From Oribacterium sp. C9 (GTDB lineage Bacteria > Bacillota > Clostridia > Lachnospirales > Lachnospiraceae), in contig NZ_MUHW01000003.1 of assembly GCF_002007235.1 (NCBI RefSeq), positions 1-64,000 of the forward strand: a stretch of 64,000 bases of DNA, given 5' to 3'. Positions 18,083-25,191 of the stretch are shown one piece after another. Under the pieces are notes generated by a model. It was given only the letters and a program-made list of their open reading frames with translations. It was not told the DNA's origin and ran no database searches. Numbering within the stretch: the stretch's first letter is position 1; each line of letters opens with the position of its first letter. The translations under genes were made by a program, and so were the position numbers.

Positions 18083-18191
18083 GATTCTGCATGACTCCGT
18101 TCTTTTTTATGGAGTCCGCAAGTTCTTCTACATTACCTATGCCTTTTCTTGGGTTCTGAGGATGTCGGTGCAGGACGTCCACGCTGAGCAT
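18081..18191 (-). pseudogene. ParB-like N-terminal fragment cut by deletion, E1
   Basis: From the ATG at 18191 (GGAGAG upstream) the frame reads LSVDVLHRHPQNPRKGIGN and VEELADSIKKNGVMQNL, the start of a ParB/sulfiredoxin-type nuclease domain common among early phage genes. At 18081 the homology ends and the frame runs on out of frame through the holin-associated gene to 17934. Only about 37 residues of the domain remain. This is one side of the E1 deletion junction. Confidence 0.75.
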
Positions 18192-18242
18192 CACGCTCTC
18201 TCCGGTGCATTTTCCTTTCATTTGGTTTACCCTTTCTTTCTT

Positions 18243-18413
18243 TTATCTTTTCTTCCGCCCTCTGCCGGTGCATGCACTGGTGTATGCGTATGCTGGTCTC
18301 CGTCCTATCTCTGCAACCTTTTTCTGAGCTTCGGTAGGTACGCATTTCTCAAGACGCCATCTTTTATTCCTGTACGCTTGAATATATTTAGGGTCATATT
18401 CGGTGATGATCAT
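18243..18413 (-). CDS. Small conserved-looking phage protein, 56 residues
   Basis: Starts MIITEYDPKYIQAYRNKRWR, is rich in Lys/Arg and has two Cys; ends TSACTGRGRKKR. It overlaps the end of the Cys-rich gene upstream by about 20 bases, as is usual for packed phage genes. Family unknown. It could bind nucleic acid, judging only from composition. Confidence 0.5.
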   Translation of the reverse strand: MIITEYDPKYIQAYRNKRWRLEKCVPTEAQKKVAEIGRRPAYAYTSACTGRGRKKR

Positions 18414-18651
18414 TTTTTCTTTCCTCCCTCATGTAATCGAACATGGAGATCTGACCTGACGTCTGTTTTTTCCTGTACACTCTGGGAGTGTATTTATGTC
18501 CGGTTCCCAGTGCGTCTTCCGGAGTAAATTCGAATAGCTTGCAGTTGTTGGATGCCACCACCTGCTTTTCTGTCATTTCTTTCCTTTTCTGCTGGCAGAA
18601 ACATGTATCTCCGCAGATCATGAATGCACAATATCTGCAGTATTGCCTCAT
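18394..18651 (-). CDS. Cys-rich small phage protein
   Basis: 85 residues from the ATG at 18651 (GGAGGT upstream). Five cysteines fall in the first 20 residues (MRQYCRYCAFMICGDTCFCQ), suggesting a metal-binding knuckle; the rest is basic and ends in QISMFDYMREERKND. Proteins of this type occur in Firmicute prophages next to ParB-like and MazG-like genes; the function is not known to me. Its start overlaps the stop of the 24-residue membrane peptide gene as ATGA, so translation is coupled. Confidence 0.6.
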   Translation of the reverse strand: MRQYCRYCAFMICGDTCFCQQKRKEMTEKQVVASNNCKLFEFTPEDALGTGHKYTPRVYRKKQTSGQISMFDYMREERKNDHHRI

Positions 18652-18722
18652 TTTATCGACCTCCACATGAACCATACGACCAGGATCCAAACAAATACCG
18701 GCATCAGAGCAATGACCTCCAT
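18648..18722 (-). CDS. 24-residue membrane peptide
   Basis: ATG at 18722 gives MEVIALMPVFVWILVVWFMW then RSIK and stop: one hydrophobic helix with a basic tail. Its TGA overlaps the next start (ATGA). It lies in a continuous row of phage genes, so it is more than a random frame, but no strong ribosome binding site is visible. Confidence 0.4.
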   Translation of the reverse strand: MEVIALMPVFVWILVVWFMWRSIK

Positions 18723-18736
18723 AGTGTTACCTTCTT

Positions 18737-19021
18737 CTATCTCATGCTCTGCATCCTGTGCAGACTTTCCTGCGCTATGTCATCCATGCTCCAGTTGTGA
18801 GCGGTGCAATACTCTGCAAAATACCAGAACATATCTCCCATTCTGTTCCTTTTGATCTGTTCCTGGTTTTCGTTCGTTCCCTGCTGCTCTCGAAGACATA
18901 AAGCATTTAGCTTTCCGAGTTCCGTGGCCATGCCATGAAGCGCATGGTCTTCCATAGCATTATTGAAAAAATACCGATCTATAGATTTTCCCGCTTCCAC
19001 CTGATATTCGTTTAACCTCAT
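18737..19021 (-). CDS. MazG-like nucleotide pyrophosphohydrolase-type phage protein
   Basis: 94 residues starting MRLNEYQVEAGKSIDRYF. HALHGMATELGKLNAL and GDMFWYFAEYCTAHNWS follow the E-L-G-x-L ... G-D-x-x-W-Y helix pattern of MazG-like NTP pyrophosphohydrolases. Here the acidic E-x-x-E motif is thin, so activity is uncertain. Early phage gene, 2 bp from its upstream neighbour. Confidence 0.55.
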   Translation of the reverse strand: MRLNEYQVEAGKSIDRYFFNNAMEDHALHGMATELGKLNALCLREQQGTNENQEQIKRNRMGDMFWYFAEYCTAHNWSMDDIAQESLHRMQSMR

Positions 19022-19023
19022 AA

Positions 19024-19473
19024 TTACCCAGCTTTCCTTATCTCGCCGATGTAATATCGGACAATGTATCTTTCTATGCCCATGTCCCTGGCAATGTCTT
19101 TCTCATCCATTCCTCTCGCGTACATCTGCTCTAGCATGTCTCTCTGACTTGGCTTCAGGATCTTTTTGACCTTATCCATGGTCATGACCATAGCCTTCGC
19201 ATCGATCTTGGCTTCCTCAGTGAGCTCGTCTTTCTTCTCGGATACAAATGTCTCTAAATCCATATTGTGATGTGCGAACTCCAAGATCTCCTGCATGCAC
19301 TTCTCGCAATAATCCCTCTCACAGTCATCCATCAGAGCCTTTTTGATTCCTTCCGAGATCTTCTGGTCTACCCTCTTCTCGTCTGCCCTCTCAACGTAGT
19401 CCGCTGTTAGCTTCATGGGATATCCCTTTATCTCAGCTCCGCAACGGTCGCAAATGATAACTATTTTTTTCAT
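19024..19473 (-). CDS. Zinc-ribbon and helix-turn-helix phage protein
   Basis: 149 residues. Two Cys pairs (CDRCGAEI near residue 9 and CEKCMQEI near 57) form a split zinc ribbon. The C-terminal 50 residues (SQRDMLEQMYARGMDEKDIA) look like a helix-turn-helix of the sigma-region-4 type. It is likely a DNA-binding regulator of phage genes. Family not recognised by name. Confidence 0.55.
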   Translation of the reverse strand: MKKIVIICDRCGAEIKGYPMKLTADYVERADEKRVDQKISEGIKKALMDDCERDYCEKCMQEILEFAHHNMDLETFVSEKKDELTEEAKIDAKAMVMTMDKVKKILKPSQRDMLEQMYARGMDEKDIARDMGIERYIVRYYIGEIRKAG

Positions 19474-19496
19474 CCTTCCGTCCCCTCGTATAAGTC

Positions 19497-19943
19497 TCAG
19501 GCTTCAAGACTTCCTTCTGATATTTTCTTTACACTCACAACGATGTTTATTTTGCTTTTCTTTTTGATCGTTATCTTTTTTGTTCCGGATGTGATTACCT
19601 GACTCTCTATCTCTCCTGCTGCAATCAGGTCGATAGCCTTTTCGCAAAAGTCCAGAACCTTCTCCGAGAAATGCGTTTTTATTTGCTCATTCAGAGTCTC
19701 AAGATTCTTTTTTGATTCTTCAGCCGATTTTTGCATCCACTGCCACTCTCGTGCGGAAGGGCAATCGCATACCATCACTGCATCGTCATTCATCTGAGCG
19801 TCCGTCTCCGGCAGCTCGTTGTACTGTAGTGCATGTACCTGCCCGCAGAATCGGCACTCTACATACCTTGTGATCATTCCTGCGACGGTTCGCTTTACAT
19901 CAGCCGGAACGACATCATCCTCTTTGGTTTTTACTAGTTCCAT
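19497..19943 (-). CDS. Hypothetical phage protein with Cys motif
   Basis: About 148 residues from the ATG at 19943 (AGAGG upstream). It has CRFCGQ and, later, CDCPSA, which could bind zinc, then a long helix (EESKKNLETLNEQIKTHF) and a lysine-rich C-terminus (KKITIKKKSKINIVVSV). The layout is typical of early phage proteins of unknown role. Confidence 0.5.
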   Translation of the reverse strand: MELVKTKEDDVVPADVKRTVAGMITRYVECRFCGQVHALQYNELPETDAQMNDDAVMVCDCPSAREWQWMQKSAEESKKNLETLNEQIKTHFSEKVLDFCEKAIDLIAAGEIESQVITSGTKKITIKKKSKINIVVSVKKISEGSLEA

Positions 19944-20094
19944 GGGTTTTACCTCTCTTAGATTTGGTTTCCTCCGGACTGGTCCTCCGGAGGCACCGAT
20001 GAACAAATAGATATGCGGCACGTATCAGTATCTATCACCGCAAGCTTCCCGTTTTGGATGGGATTCCGTGATTTATTGTGATCTCTTTCGAGTA

Positions 20095-20259
20095 TCAGCC
20101 TTTATTTGGTACGAGCTTATTGATATCGTCTATGATCTTGTCCATCTGAGGGATAAGATCTTCTACCTCTCCCTCGATGGGCTGTGGTACCTGGCCACAG
20201 AACAGTACAAGCTCAGACCGTATCTGCACGGCTTTTTCAATCTGCTGTTTTTTATTCAT
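20095..20259 (-). CDS. Small phage protein, 54 residues
   Basis: MNKKQQIEKAVQIRSELVLF then QVPQPIEGEVEDLIPQMDKI: a predicted helical hairpin. AAAGGA lies 6 bases before the ATG at 20259. The stretch 20260-20415 shows only an uncertain frame of 47 codons without a ribosome binding site. Confidence 0.5.
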   Translation of the reverse strand: MNKKQQIEKAVQIRSELVLFCGQVPQPIEGEVEDLIPQMDKIIDDINKLVPNKG

Positions 20260-20415
20260 ATTTTTCCTTTACCGCTCTGCTCATGCACCCCCTCGACCCA
20301 TATGTATTCATTTGAGGAGGATGAAAAAAATATGTACTGCTGCATTCACGTACTATGTCAGACTTTTTTAGGGAGACCGAGCCGAGGAGATGCATGAGCG
20401 GAACGGATCTAATTA

Positions 20416-20706
20416 TCAGGAGCGCATCCAGTTGAGTATTTTTACGCCCACCGTCAATGAGATGAGCCCGAATATCATTACAGCGGACAATGTATTGAGA
20501 CTCTCGGTCGGTACGCTGTCAGCACATGCGGCACCGATTACCATCATCAATGCTCCGCCTGCTGCGAGTATTCCACCTATGATGTCTCCTGTCCCCTTTA
20601 TCACCCTGTCGAGCTTATGATCCAAAGCGTCCAGATTTCTGTATATGTTCCTTTTGGCCATCCTTTTGATGGTCCTTAGCTCCCGTTCTGTGATATCCAG
20701 TGTCAT
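20416..20706 (-). CDS. Two-helix membrane protein of E1
   Basis: 96 residues from the ATG at 20706 (AGG-rich site upstream). A basic amphipathic N-terminus (TERELRTIKRMAKRNIYRNL) is followed by two hydrophobic segments (GGILAAGGALMMVIGAACAD; LSAVMIFGLISLTVGVKILN). Family unknown. Holin-like size, but it lies in the early region, away from the endolysin. Confidence 0.5.
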   Translation of the reverse strand: MTLDITERELRTIKRMAKRNIYRNLDALDHKLDRVIKGTGDIIGGILAAGGALMMVIGAACADSVPTESLNTLSAVMIFGLISLTVGVKILNWMRS

Positions 20707-20727
20707 ATCCTGCCTCTTTCCTTTGTT

Positions 20728-20893
20728 CATACCGTTGACCCGCCGTATCGATCCCGAATTGAAGGAGATTCTTATTTTTTAACCTTATTGTTTAGGGACT
20801 CATGTCCCGAGTTGCAGTGGGTAAACTTTATTTATGACGTTAGCATCGTATTACGTCGCCCTTAGGAGATTGATCCGGTAGGTCAACGGTATG
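20728..20893 (-). ncRNA. Structured intergenic region closed by a 13-bp inverted repeat
   Basis: CATACCGTTGACC at 20728-20740 has its exact inverse GGTCAACGGTATG at 20881-20893. Inside are a GGGAC / GTCCC hairpin, a GACGT / ACGTC pairing and a direct repeat of GGAGATT. It separates two tightly packed same-strand genes and has no coding frame. It could be a leader RNA for the two-helix protein gene, a small RNA, or a replication/partition site. Only the sequence symmetry is seen directly. Confidence 0.4.
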
Positions 20894-20905
20894 CCGTAAT
20901 TTGAC

Positions 20906-21548
20906 TCAACTTTCTAGTGCCTCAAGCTTTTTTAATGCAGCATCATATCTGTATGCATGATCCGAAAGGATTTCGCTCTGCTCCATACAGCTTTTATTTA
21001 CGTCCCTGATATGCTCCCCGATCGGGACATCGTCATTTATCTCGCTTTCTCTCAGGACAATCACCTCATGTATGCTTGACGGGATGATGATGAGATTGTC
21101 TTTAAGTCTCTCGGCCATCTCTTCCAGAAATCCCGGATAAGCGATCACTGCTGCACCGTTGTTGTACATTGCGTTTGTCAAAATGAACATGTGAGCGTCC
21201 GCGGTATCCATTCCGAATTCTGAAGCAGCGATACCCATCTGACTTGCCATGAATTCAAGCATTGTCTCGACATGGGGGGGGATAGCCGACTATAGTGTTA
21301 TTCAGCGCATCTTCCATGATCTGTTTCTCACTCACATCCATCTTTTCGCATATATTTTTCTTAATGTACCCGATCATCTTTACTTCTTCGCTGTTATCGT
21401 CCCTCTCGGCTTTTATCTGGATCACCGGAAGTAATGCCATATCACACAGCTCTGTGTGTATCGTATTGTCCAGCTTCTCGCCCTGTGATGCCTTACTTCT
21501 CAGCACCACTTTAAGATGTGGTTTCAGTTCTTTATATGCTTCATTCAT
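20906..21548 (-). pseudogene. DUF5688-like protein interrupted by a C8 tract, E1
   Basis: The N-terminal part (from the ATG at 21548, AAAGGAG upstream) runs MNEAYKELKPHLKVVLRSKA to a stop just behind a run of eight C (21274-21281 on the plus strand as G). The C-terminal part continues in another frame as MLEFMASQMGIAASEFGMDT, then AMYNNGAAVIAYP and IIIPSSIHEVIVLRE, which I associate with the DUF5688 family of Lachnospiraceae. Seven C instead of eight would restore one protein of about 213 residues. Either a phase-variable tract, a sequence error or a real mutation. Function of the family unknown. Confidence 0.65.
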
Positions 21549-21568
21549 ATATCCCTCTCCTTTCCGTA

Positions 21569-21799
21569 TCACCTCATCACTTCCAGCACTTCCGCGTCCG
21601 TATAATGCAGACGCTTAAACAGATCTCTAAGCTCCACAAAGTCAAAATTCATTTTGTTGACTCTGCTCCGGAAATTACGTTCCTCGTATCCGAGATATCG
21701 TCCTACTGCTGATATGCTTGTTAAATCCATGTTGACGCCATGGCTCAGTATCGACCTCCGGAGCTTATCCGGAACTTCAGTTGAATTAATCTTGCTCAT
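21569..21799 (-). CDS. Small helix-turn-helix phage protein
   Basis: 76 residues, MSKINSTEVPDKLRRSILSH. Middle residues (SISAVGRYLGYEERNFRSRV) resemble the DNA-recognition helices of small phage regulators. It lies between the cro-like gene and the DUF5688-like gene. Partner and targets unknown. Confidence 0.5.
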   Translation of the reverse strand: MSKINSTEVPDKLRRSILSHGVNMDLTSISAVGRYLGYEERNFRSRVNKMNFDFVELRDLFKRLHYTDAEVLEVMR

Positions 21800-21811
21800 G
21801 GTTTCCTCCTT

Positions 21812-22059
21812 CTATAGCAGCGCACATACGGCAATTCCTAATGCAGTAATTGATATGACCAGCGGAATAATCCATTTGATTTTTTCGTTGGTCGTTTTAA
21901 TGTCAATCTCCAACTGCTCAACTTTGTATGATTTGACGTGAGTAACATTATTTATTTTTTGTTTAAGGTACCCATTCAGTCTCTCCAGCTCTGTTATCTT
22001 TTTTCCAGCTTTTCTATCTTCTTTTCCAGCTTTTTATAATCTTTCCTCGTGAGTATCAT
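21812..22059 (-). CDS. Coiled-coil protein with C-terminal membrane helix, frame broken at an A6 tract
   Basis: From the ATG at 22059 the frame reads MILTRKDYKKLEKKIEKLEK and stops just after six A (plus-strand T at 21999-22004). In the -1 frame it continues KITELERLNGYLKQKINNVT and ends in a membrane helix (WIIPLVISITALGIAVCALL). Joined, this is an 82-residue tail-anchored coiled-coil protein. The run GAA AAA AG allows -1 slippage of tRNA-Lys or transcriptional slippage, so it may be programmed; a mutation or sequence error is equally possible. Confidence 0.5.
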
Positions 22060-22100
22060 TTTCTTTGCCTTTCAACAGTTCATGCGTTCCTTCACTTTAT

Positions 22101-22118
22101 AATCCCATTTATTGGGAT
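22101..22118. promoter_or_regulatory. Operator-like dyad at the cro-like 3' end
   Basis: AATCCCATTTATTGGGAT is a dyad of the ATCCCA / TGGGAT half-sites that recur around the repressor promoter region. Confidence 0.45.
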
Positions 22119-22333
22119 ACCTTGGGTATAAAAATAAAATCCATCGGTATTCCCGACAGTCTGCTTATCTCTTGCAGTTGTGTCGCACTAGGCTCAGTAT
22201 TTCCTGCTTCCCAGCTACCAATAGTATTGAGAGTTACTGAGAGTAAGTCTGCCCATTCTCGCTGGCTCTTATCTGCATTTACTCGACAGGCTTTCAGTGA
22301 GATTCTTACTTTTGGATATAATTCTGATAACAC
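22109..22333 (-). CDS. Cro-like XRE-family regulator, E1
   Basis: 74 residues with a clear helix-turn-helix (SQREWADLLSVTLNTIGSWE, then AGNTEPSATQLQEISRLSGI). It is divergent from the S24-type repressor gene and is the first gene of the minus-strand early operon, the position of Cro in lambdoid switches. Confidence 0.78.
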   Translation of the reverse strand: MLSELYPKVRISLKACRVNADKSQREWADLLSVTLNTIGSWEAGNTEPSATQLQEISRLSGIPMDFIFIPKVSQ

Positions 22334-22359
22334 TTATGTGCTCCTTTCTTAAAAATCCT

Positions 22360-22498
22360 TAAATTTGGGATTCCGTTGTAATCAACTATAATCCCACCAT
22401 TTGGGATTGTCAAGAATAAATCCCATTTTATTGGTTATTTGTTGTATTTTTCTGTTAAAAGTATTATGATATGGGATATAAAGGAGAATAAATCCCAT
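22360..22498. promoter_or_regulatory. Divergent switch region with repeated TGGGAT operators, E1
   Basis: Half-site TGGGAT or its inverse occurs at 22370s, as a near-perfect dyad AATCCCA-N5-TGGGATT at 22390-22408, at about 22428-22434, at about 22474 and over the repressor start (ATCCCATG). Such clustered dyads between divergent cI-like and cro-like genes are the expected repressor operators. The repressor likely autoregulates through the ones nearest its start. Confidence 0.6.
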
Positions 22499-23126
22499 GT
22501 CAGACAATGAAGTAAAACAGATTTTTGCATCTAATTTGCGCAGGCTTTTAGCCACCTACAACCTTTCTCAGAAGGATGCCTCTCACACTCTTGGCATCGC
22601 TTCGCAGACATTTAATAACTGGTGCAAGGGCAATTCAATCCCATCTATAGATACGATAGATAAATTGGCTGAATTTTTTCATTGTACCCGCGCCGATCTG
22701 ATCGAAAGCCCAGGATCATCTTCAATCAGAATGAGTGTCAGTATTCCAGTGTTAGGAAGAGTCGCTGCAGGAATACCTATTGATGCCATCAGTGAGATTA
22801 TCGATCGTGAAGAAATCCCTTCGGAACTCGCTAAGACCGGTGAGTTTTTTGGTCTCCGGATTAAGGGCGATTCCATGGAACCTCGTATATATAACGGTGA
22901 CACTGTCATAGTTCGCCGGCAGGATGATGCCGAATCAGATCAGATTGTTATTGCCTTGATAAACGGCAATGATGGAGTATGTAAGAGGCTCAAGAAGCTA
23001 GATAAAGGGCTTATGCTTATATCGCTCAACACCAAATATGATCCCATGATCTTTACTTCCCCGGAAATTGATACTATCCCTGTTAAAATCCTGGGGCGTG
23101 TTGTCGAGGTCAGAGGAAAATTATAA
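22497..23126 (+). CDS. CI/LexA-like repressor with S24 autoprotease domain, E1
   Basis: 209 residues. The N-terminal XRE helix-turn-helix (SQKDASHTLGIASQTFNNWC) precedes an S24 peptidase domain with an Ala-Gly cleavage site (GRVAAGIP), catalytic Ser in KGDSMEPRIYNGD and Lys in VCKRLKK. It would keep E1 silent and cleave itself on RecA activation, so E1 should still be SOS-inducible. The start has GGAG 9 bases upstream and lies inside an operator half-site. Confidence 0.9.
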   Translation: MSDNEVKQIFASNLRRLLATYNLSQKDASHTLGIASQTFNNWCKGNSIPSIDTIDKLAEFFHCTRADLIESPGSSSIRMSVSIPVLGRVAAGIPIDAISEIIDREEIPSELAKTGEFFGLRIKGDSMEPRIYNGDTVIVRRQDDAESDQIVIALINGNDGVCKRLKKLDKGLMLISLNTKYDPMIFTSPEIDTIPVKILGRVVEVRGKL

Positions 23127-23141
23127 TAAATGGAGGCTAAT

Positions 23142-23888
23142 ATGAAAAAACCATTTTATCTACTTTTCGCATTACTCTTGGTCGCTTGTTCCTCAGAATC
23201 ATCTACCTCGGAAACCGAACCTCAAAAATATGCGTGGTTTAAGGAATCTAATGGGGAATGGGTAAGCAAAGCATATGAAGAACCAGAAACTCGTTCCTTG
23301 GAAGAAGAGATTGAGTTTCTAAAGGAGAAAAACGCTTCACTTAACAGTGAATTGCGAGAAAAAGATTCTGAGATAGAATCTCTCGAAGCCGTTTCTGAAG
23401 CATATCATGAATTCTATAAAGAGATGGAGCCCTACAGAGAACTTGCAGACGCCGAGATTGAAGCCCGCAAGATTGAGGCGGAATCTATTGTTGCAGAATC
23501 AAAAAAGGCGGAGGAAGAATCCATTGCCGCTGAGAAAGCTGCTGCCGAAGCAAAAGAAAAATTAGGATATGATACAGGCATTACTTATGAGCAGCTGGCA
23601 AGAAACCCCGAAGATTATAGAGGTGAAAAAATTAAGTTCACCGGAACAGTTCTGCAGGTAATTGAGTCTAGCAGTGAAATACAGCTCAGGTTAGCAACTT
23701 CCAAGGGCTATGATGACGTAATTTACTGCAAGTATTCTCCCGATATTGTTTCATCGCGAATTTTGGAGGATGACCGTATCACTGTTTATGGTAAATCATC
23801 AGGAACCGTATCATATCAATCAACGCTAGGCGGTAAAATTACCATTCCAGGTATGCATGTTGATAAAATCGATCTAAAAAACAAATAA
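23142..23888 (+). CDS. Lipoprotein with coiled coil and OB-like domain; possible superinfection exclusion
   Basis: 248 residues from the ATG at 23142 (GGAGG 5 bases upstream). The signal peptide MKKPFYLLFALLLVAC has a lipobox (LVAC), then a long Glu/Ala-rich coiled coil (about 45-145) and a C-terminal beta domain (YRGEKIKFTGTVLQVIES). It sits between the repressor and integrase genes on the lysogeny strand, so it should be expressed in the lysogen. Lysogeny-module lipoproteins such as Ltp of phage TP-J34 block DNA entry of other phages; that role is an inference here. Confidence 0.7.
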   Translation: MKKPFYLLFALLLVACSSESSTSETEPQKYAWFKESNGEWVSKAYEEPETRSLEEEIEFLKEKNASLNSELREKDSEIESLEAVSEAYHEFYKEMEPYRELADAEIEARKIEAESIVAESKKAEEESIAAEKAAAEAKEKLGYDTGITYEQLARNPEDYRGEKIKFTGTVLQVIESSSEIQLRLATSKGYDDVIYCKYSPDIVSSRILEDDRITVYGKSSGTVSYQSTLGGKITIPGMHVDKIDLKNK

Positions 23889-23929
23889 AAAAGAGCTCCC
23901 TGATTTTGGCGAATCAGAAAGCCCTAAAA

Positions 23930-23984
23930 GGAGCATTGCTATAATGTCCCCCCCCCGAACAAGGCCATTATACCATGATGCTCC
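23930..23984 (+). promoter_or_regulatory. Hairpin with a poly-C loop before the integrase gene
   Basis: GGAGCAT pairs with ATGCTCC and TATAATG with CATTATA; the loop holds nine C in a row. It is 21 bases upstream of the integrase ATG with no T-run after it, so it is more likely a leader structure controlling integrase than a terminator. Confidence 0.5.
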
Positions 23985-24005
23985 GCCACAAAAAAGGAGA
24001 TTATC

Positions 24006-25010
24006 ATGGCTACTATCGAAAAAACCGGACCGTCAACATGGCGGATATCCAAATACTACCAAGGTCGCCGCTATCGTTTAAGTGTCAGCAGGAAGCCGAC
24101 TAAGAGCGAAGCTGAGCGGCTGATCTGGTCAATCATTGAAAAGGAACCTGAACAGGGCGCATATCAGAGCTTTGAGACTGCTGCCAGGAAGTACATGGAT
24201 TCAAAATCTTCTGTTCTGTCCCCTTCCACCATCAACGCTTACGGCTCTATATTAAAGAACATGCCCCAAAAGCTCAAAAACAAGCCTGTAATGTCTGTTA
24301 CGCGTGAAGACATACAAATATCCATCAATGATTATTCCAAGTCACACAGCGCTAAATCTGTGCGTAATCTGAGCGGATTTATCAGCACTGTTATGAAGTC
24401 TGTCAGACCGTCATTTTCTACCGCGGTCACTCTCCCACAAAAAGATAAAACTGATTTTTATGTGCCTGAGGATGAGGATGTAAAAAGAATCCTGGAATAT
24501 GCCAAGGGTTCCCGCTACGAAATCCCTCTATGGCTTGCGACTTTCGGACTTCGCCGAGGCGAGATCTGCGCACTGCTCACATCCGATCTGTCAGAAGATA
24601 ACATTTTGACGGTAAATAAATCAAAAGTGCTCAACGCCGACAGAACATGGACAATCAAGCAGACTAAGACAGTGGAATCCAACAGAAAGATAAAGATAGC
24701 CGACTATGTAGCCGAGCTGATCAGGAAGCTTCCGGAGGGTGAGGTGTATTCGCATTCCCCCGGACAGATAAACGAATATCTGCAGGCTGCTCAGAAGAAG
24801 TTAGGCATCGAGAAGTTCTCCCTCCACAAGCTCCGCCATTTTTTCGCAGCTACAGCCAGAGAGCTCATGGGCGATGCTTACGTTGAAAAGATGGGCGGAT
24901 GGAAGCCTGGCTCTGAGATCATGAAAAAAGTATATGACTACACCAAAGAGAAACAAGCCAAAGAGGCTCAGGAAGCCTTCGCCCAGAAGATGGGCAAGAT
25001 GATATCCTGA
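24006..25010 (+). CDS. int: Tyrosine site-specific integrase of E1
   Basis: 334 residues. An arm-binding N-terminus and SAM-like core-binding domain (about 50-150) precede the catalytic domain with Arg in GLRRGEICAL, the HxLR box LHKLRHFFAA, and Tyr in MKKVYDYTK. It catalyses integration into the ssrA 3' end and, with a directionality factor, excision. GGAGATTATC precedes the ATG. Related along its length to the E2 integrase (shared KPTKSEA, SVRNLSGFIS, RYEIPLWLA, FGLRR). No obvious xis was found. Confidence 0.92.
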   Translation: MATIEKTGPSTWRISKYYQGRRYRLSVSRKPTKSEAERLIWSIIEKEPEQGAYQSFETAARKYMDSKSSVLSPSTINAYGSILKNMPQKLKNKPVMSVTREDIQISINDYSKSHSAKSVRNLSGFISTVMKSVRPSFSTAVTLPQKDKTDFYVPEDEDVKRILEYAKGSRYEIPLWLATFGLRRGEICALLTSDLSEDNILTVNKSKVLNADRTWTIKQTKTVESNRKIKIADYVAELIRKLPEGEVYSHSPGQINEYLQAAQKKLGIEKFSLHKLRHFFAATARELMGDAYVEKMGGWKPGSEIMKKVYDYTKEKQAKEAQEAFAQKMGKMIS

Positions 25011-25027
25011 TGGTAAAAATAATAATC

Positions 25028-25054
25028 GCCCGGTGGATTTTCCACCGGGCTTTT
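25028..25054 (+). terminator. Integrase terminator, E1
   Basis: Perfect 10-bp stem GCCCGGTGGA / TCCACCGGGC with a short TTT loop, followed by TTTT. Confidence 0.85.
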
Positions 25055-25056
25055 AC

Positions 25057-25076
25057 TGGGCAATTTACTGGGCAAT
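25057..25076. promoter_or_regulatory. Integrase arm-type sites at the right end of E1
   Basis: Two direct copies of ACTGGGCAATTT spaced 12 bp apart, matching the octamer repeated at the left end (15685-15704). Confidence 0.6.
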
Positions 25077-25128
25077 TTTTGGACAAAATATTGTTTTTTG
25101 ACGGTATTTTATATTCCGCAAACAGCAA

Positions 25129-25180
25129 TAAAAAAGACGCATAACCCTAGTAAAATCAACGTTCTACACGGCTTTGCGTC
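25129..25180 (-). terminator. Element-supplied ssrA terminator
   Basis: GACGCA / TGCGTC arms with AACGTT inside and AAAAAA (minus T-run) beyond, directly behind the tmRNA 3' end. After integration this stretch, inside E1, replaces the original terminator at 15549-15602. Confidence 0.7.
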
Positions 25181-25191
25181 ATTCTTGAAAA

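Noticed and set aside
18133-18345. A 70-codon Arg-rich minus-strand frame in E1
   Set aside because: It overlaps the better supported 56-residue gene and the ParB-like fragment in other frames; composition looks like a shadow frame.
20275-20405. A 47-codon minus-strand frame in E1
   Set aside because: No ribosome binding site and unlikely composition (many His/Pro/Ser); left as uncertain.
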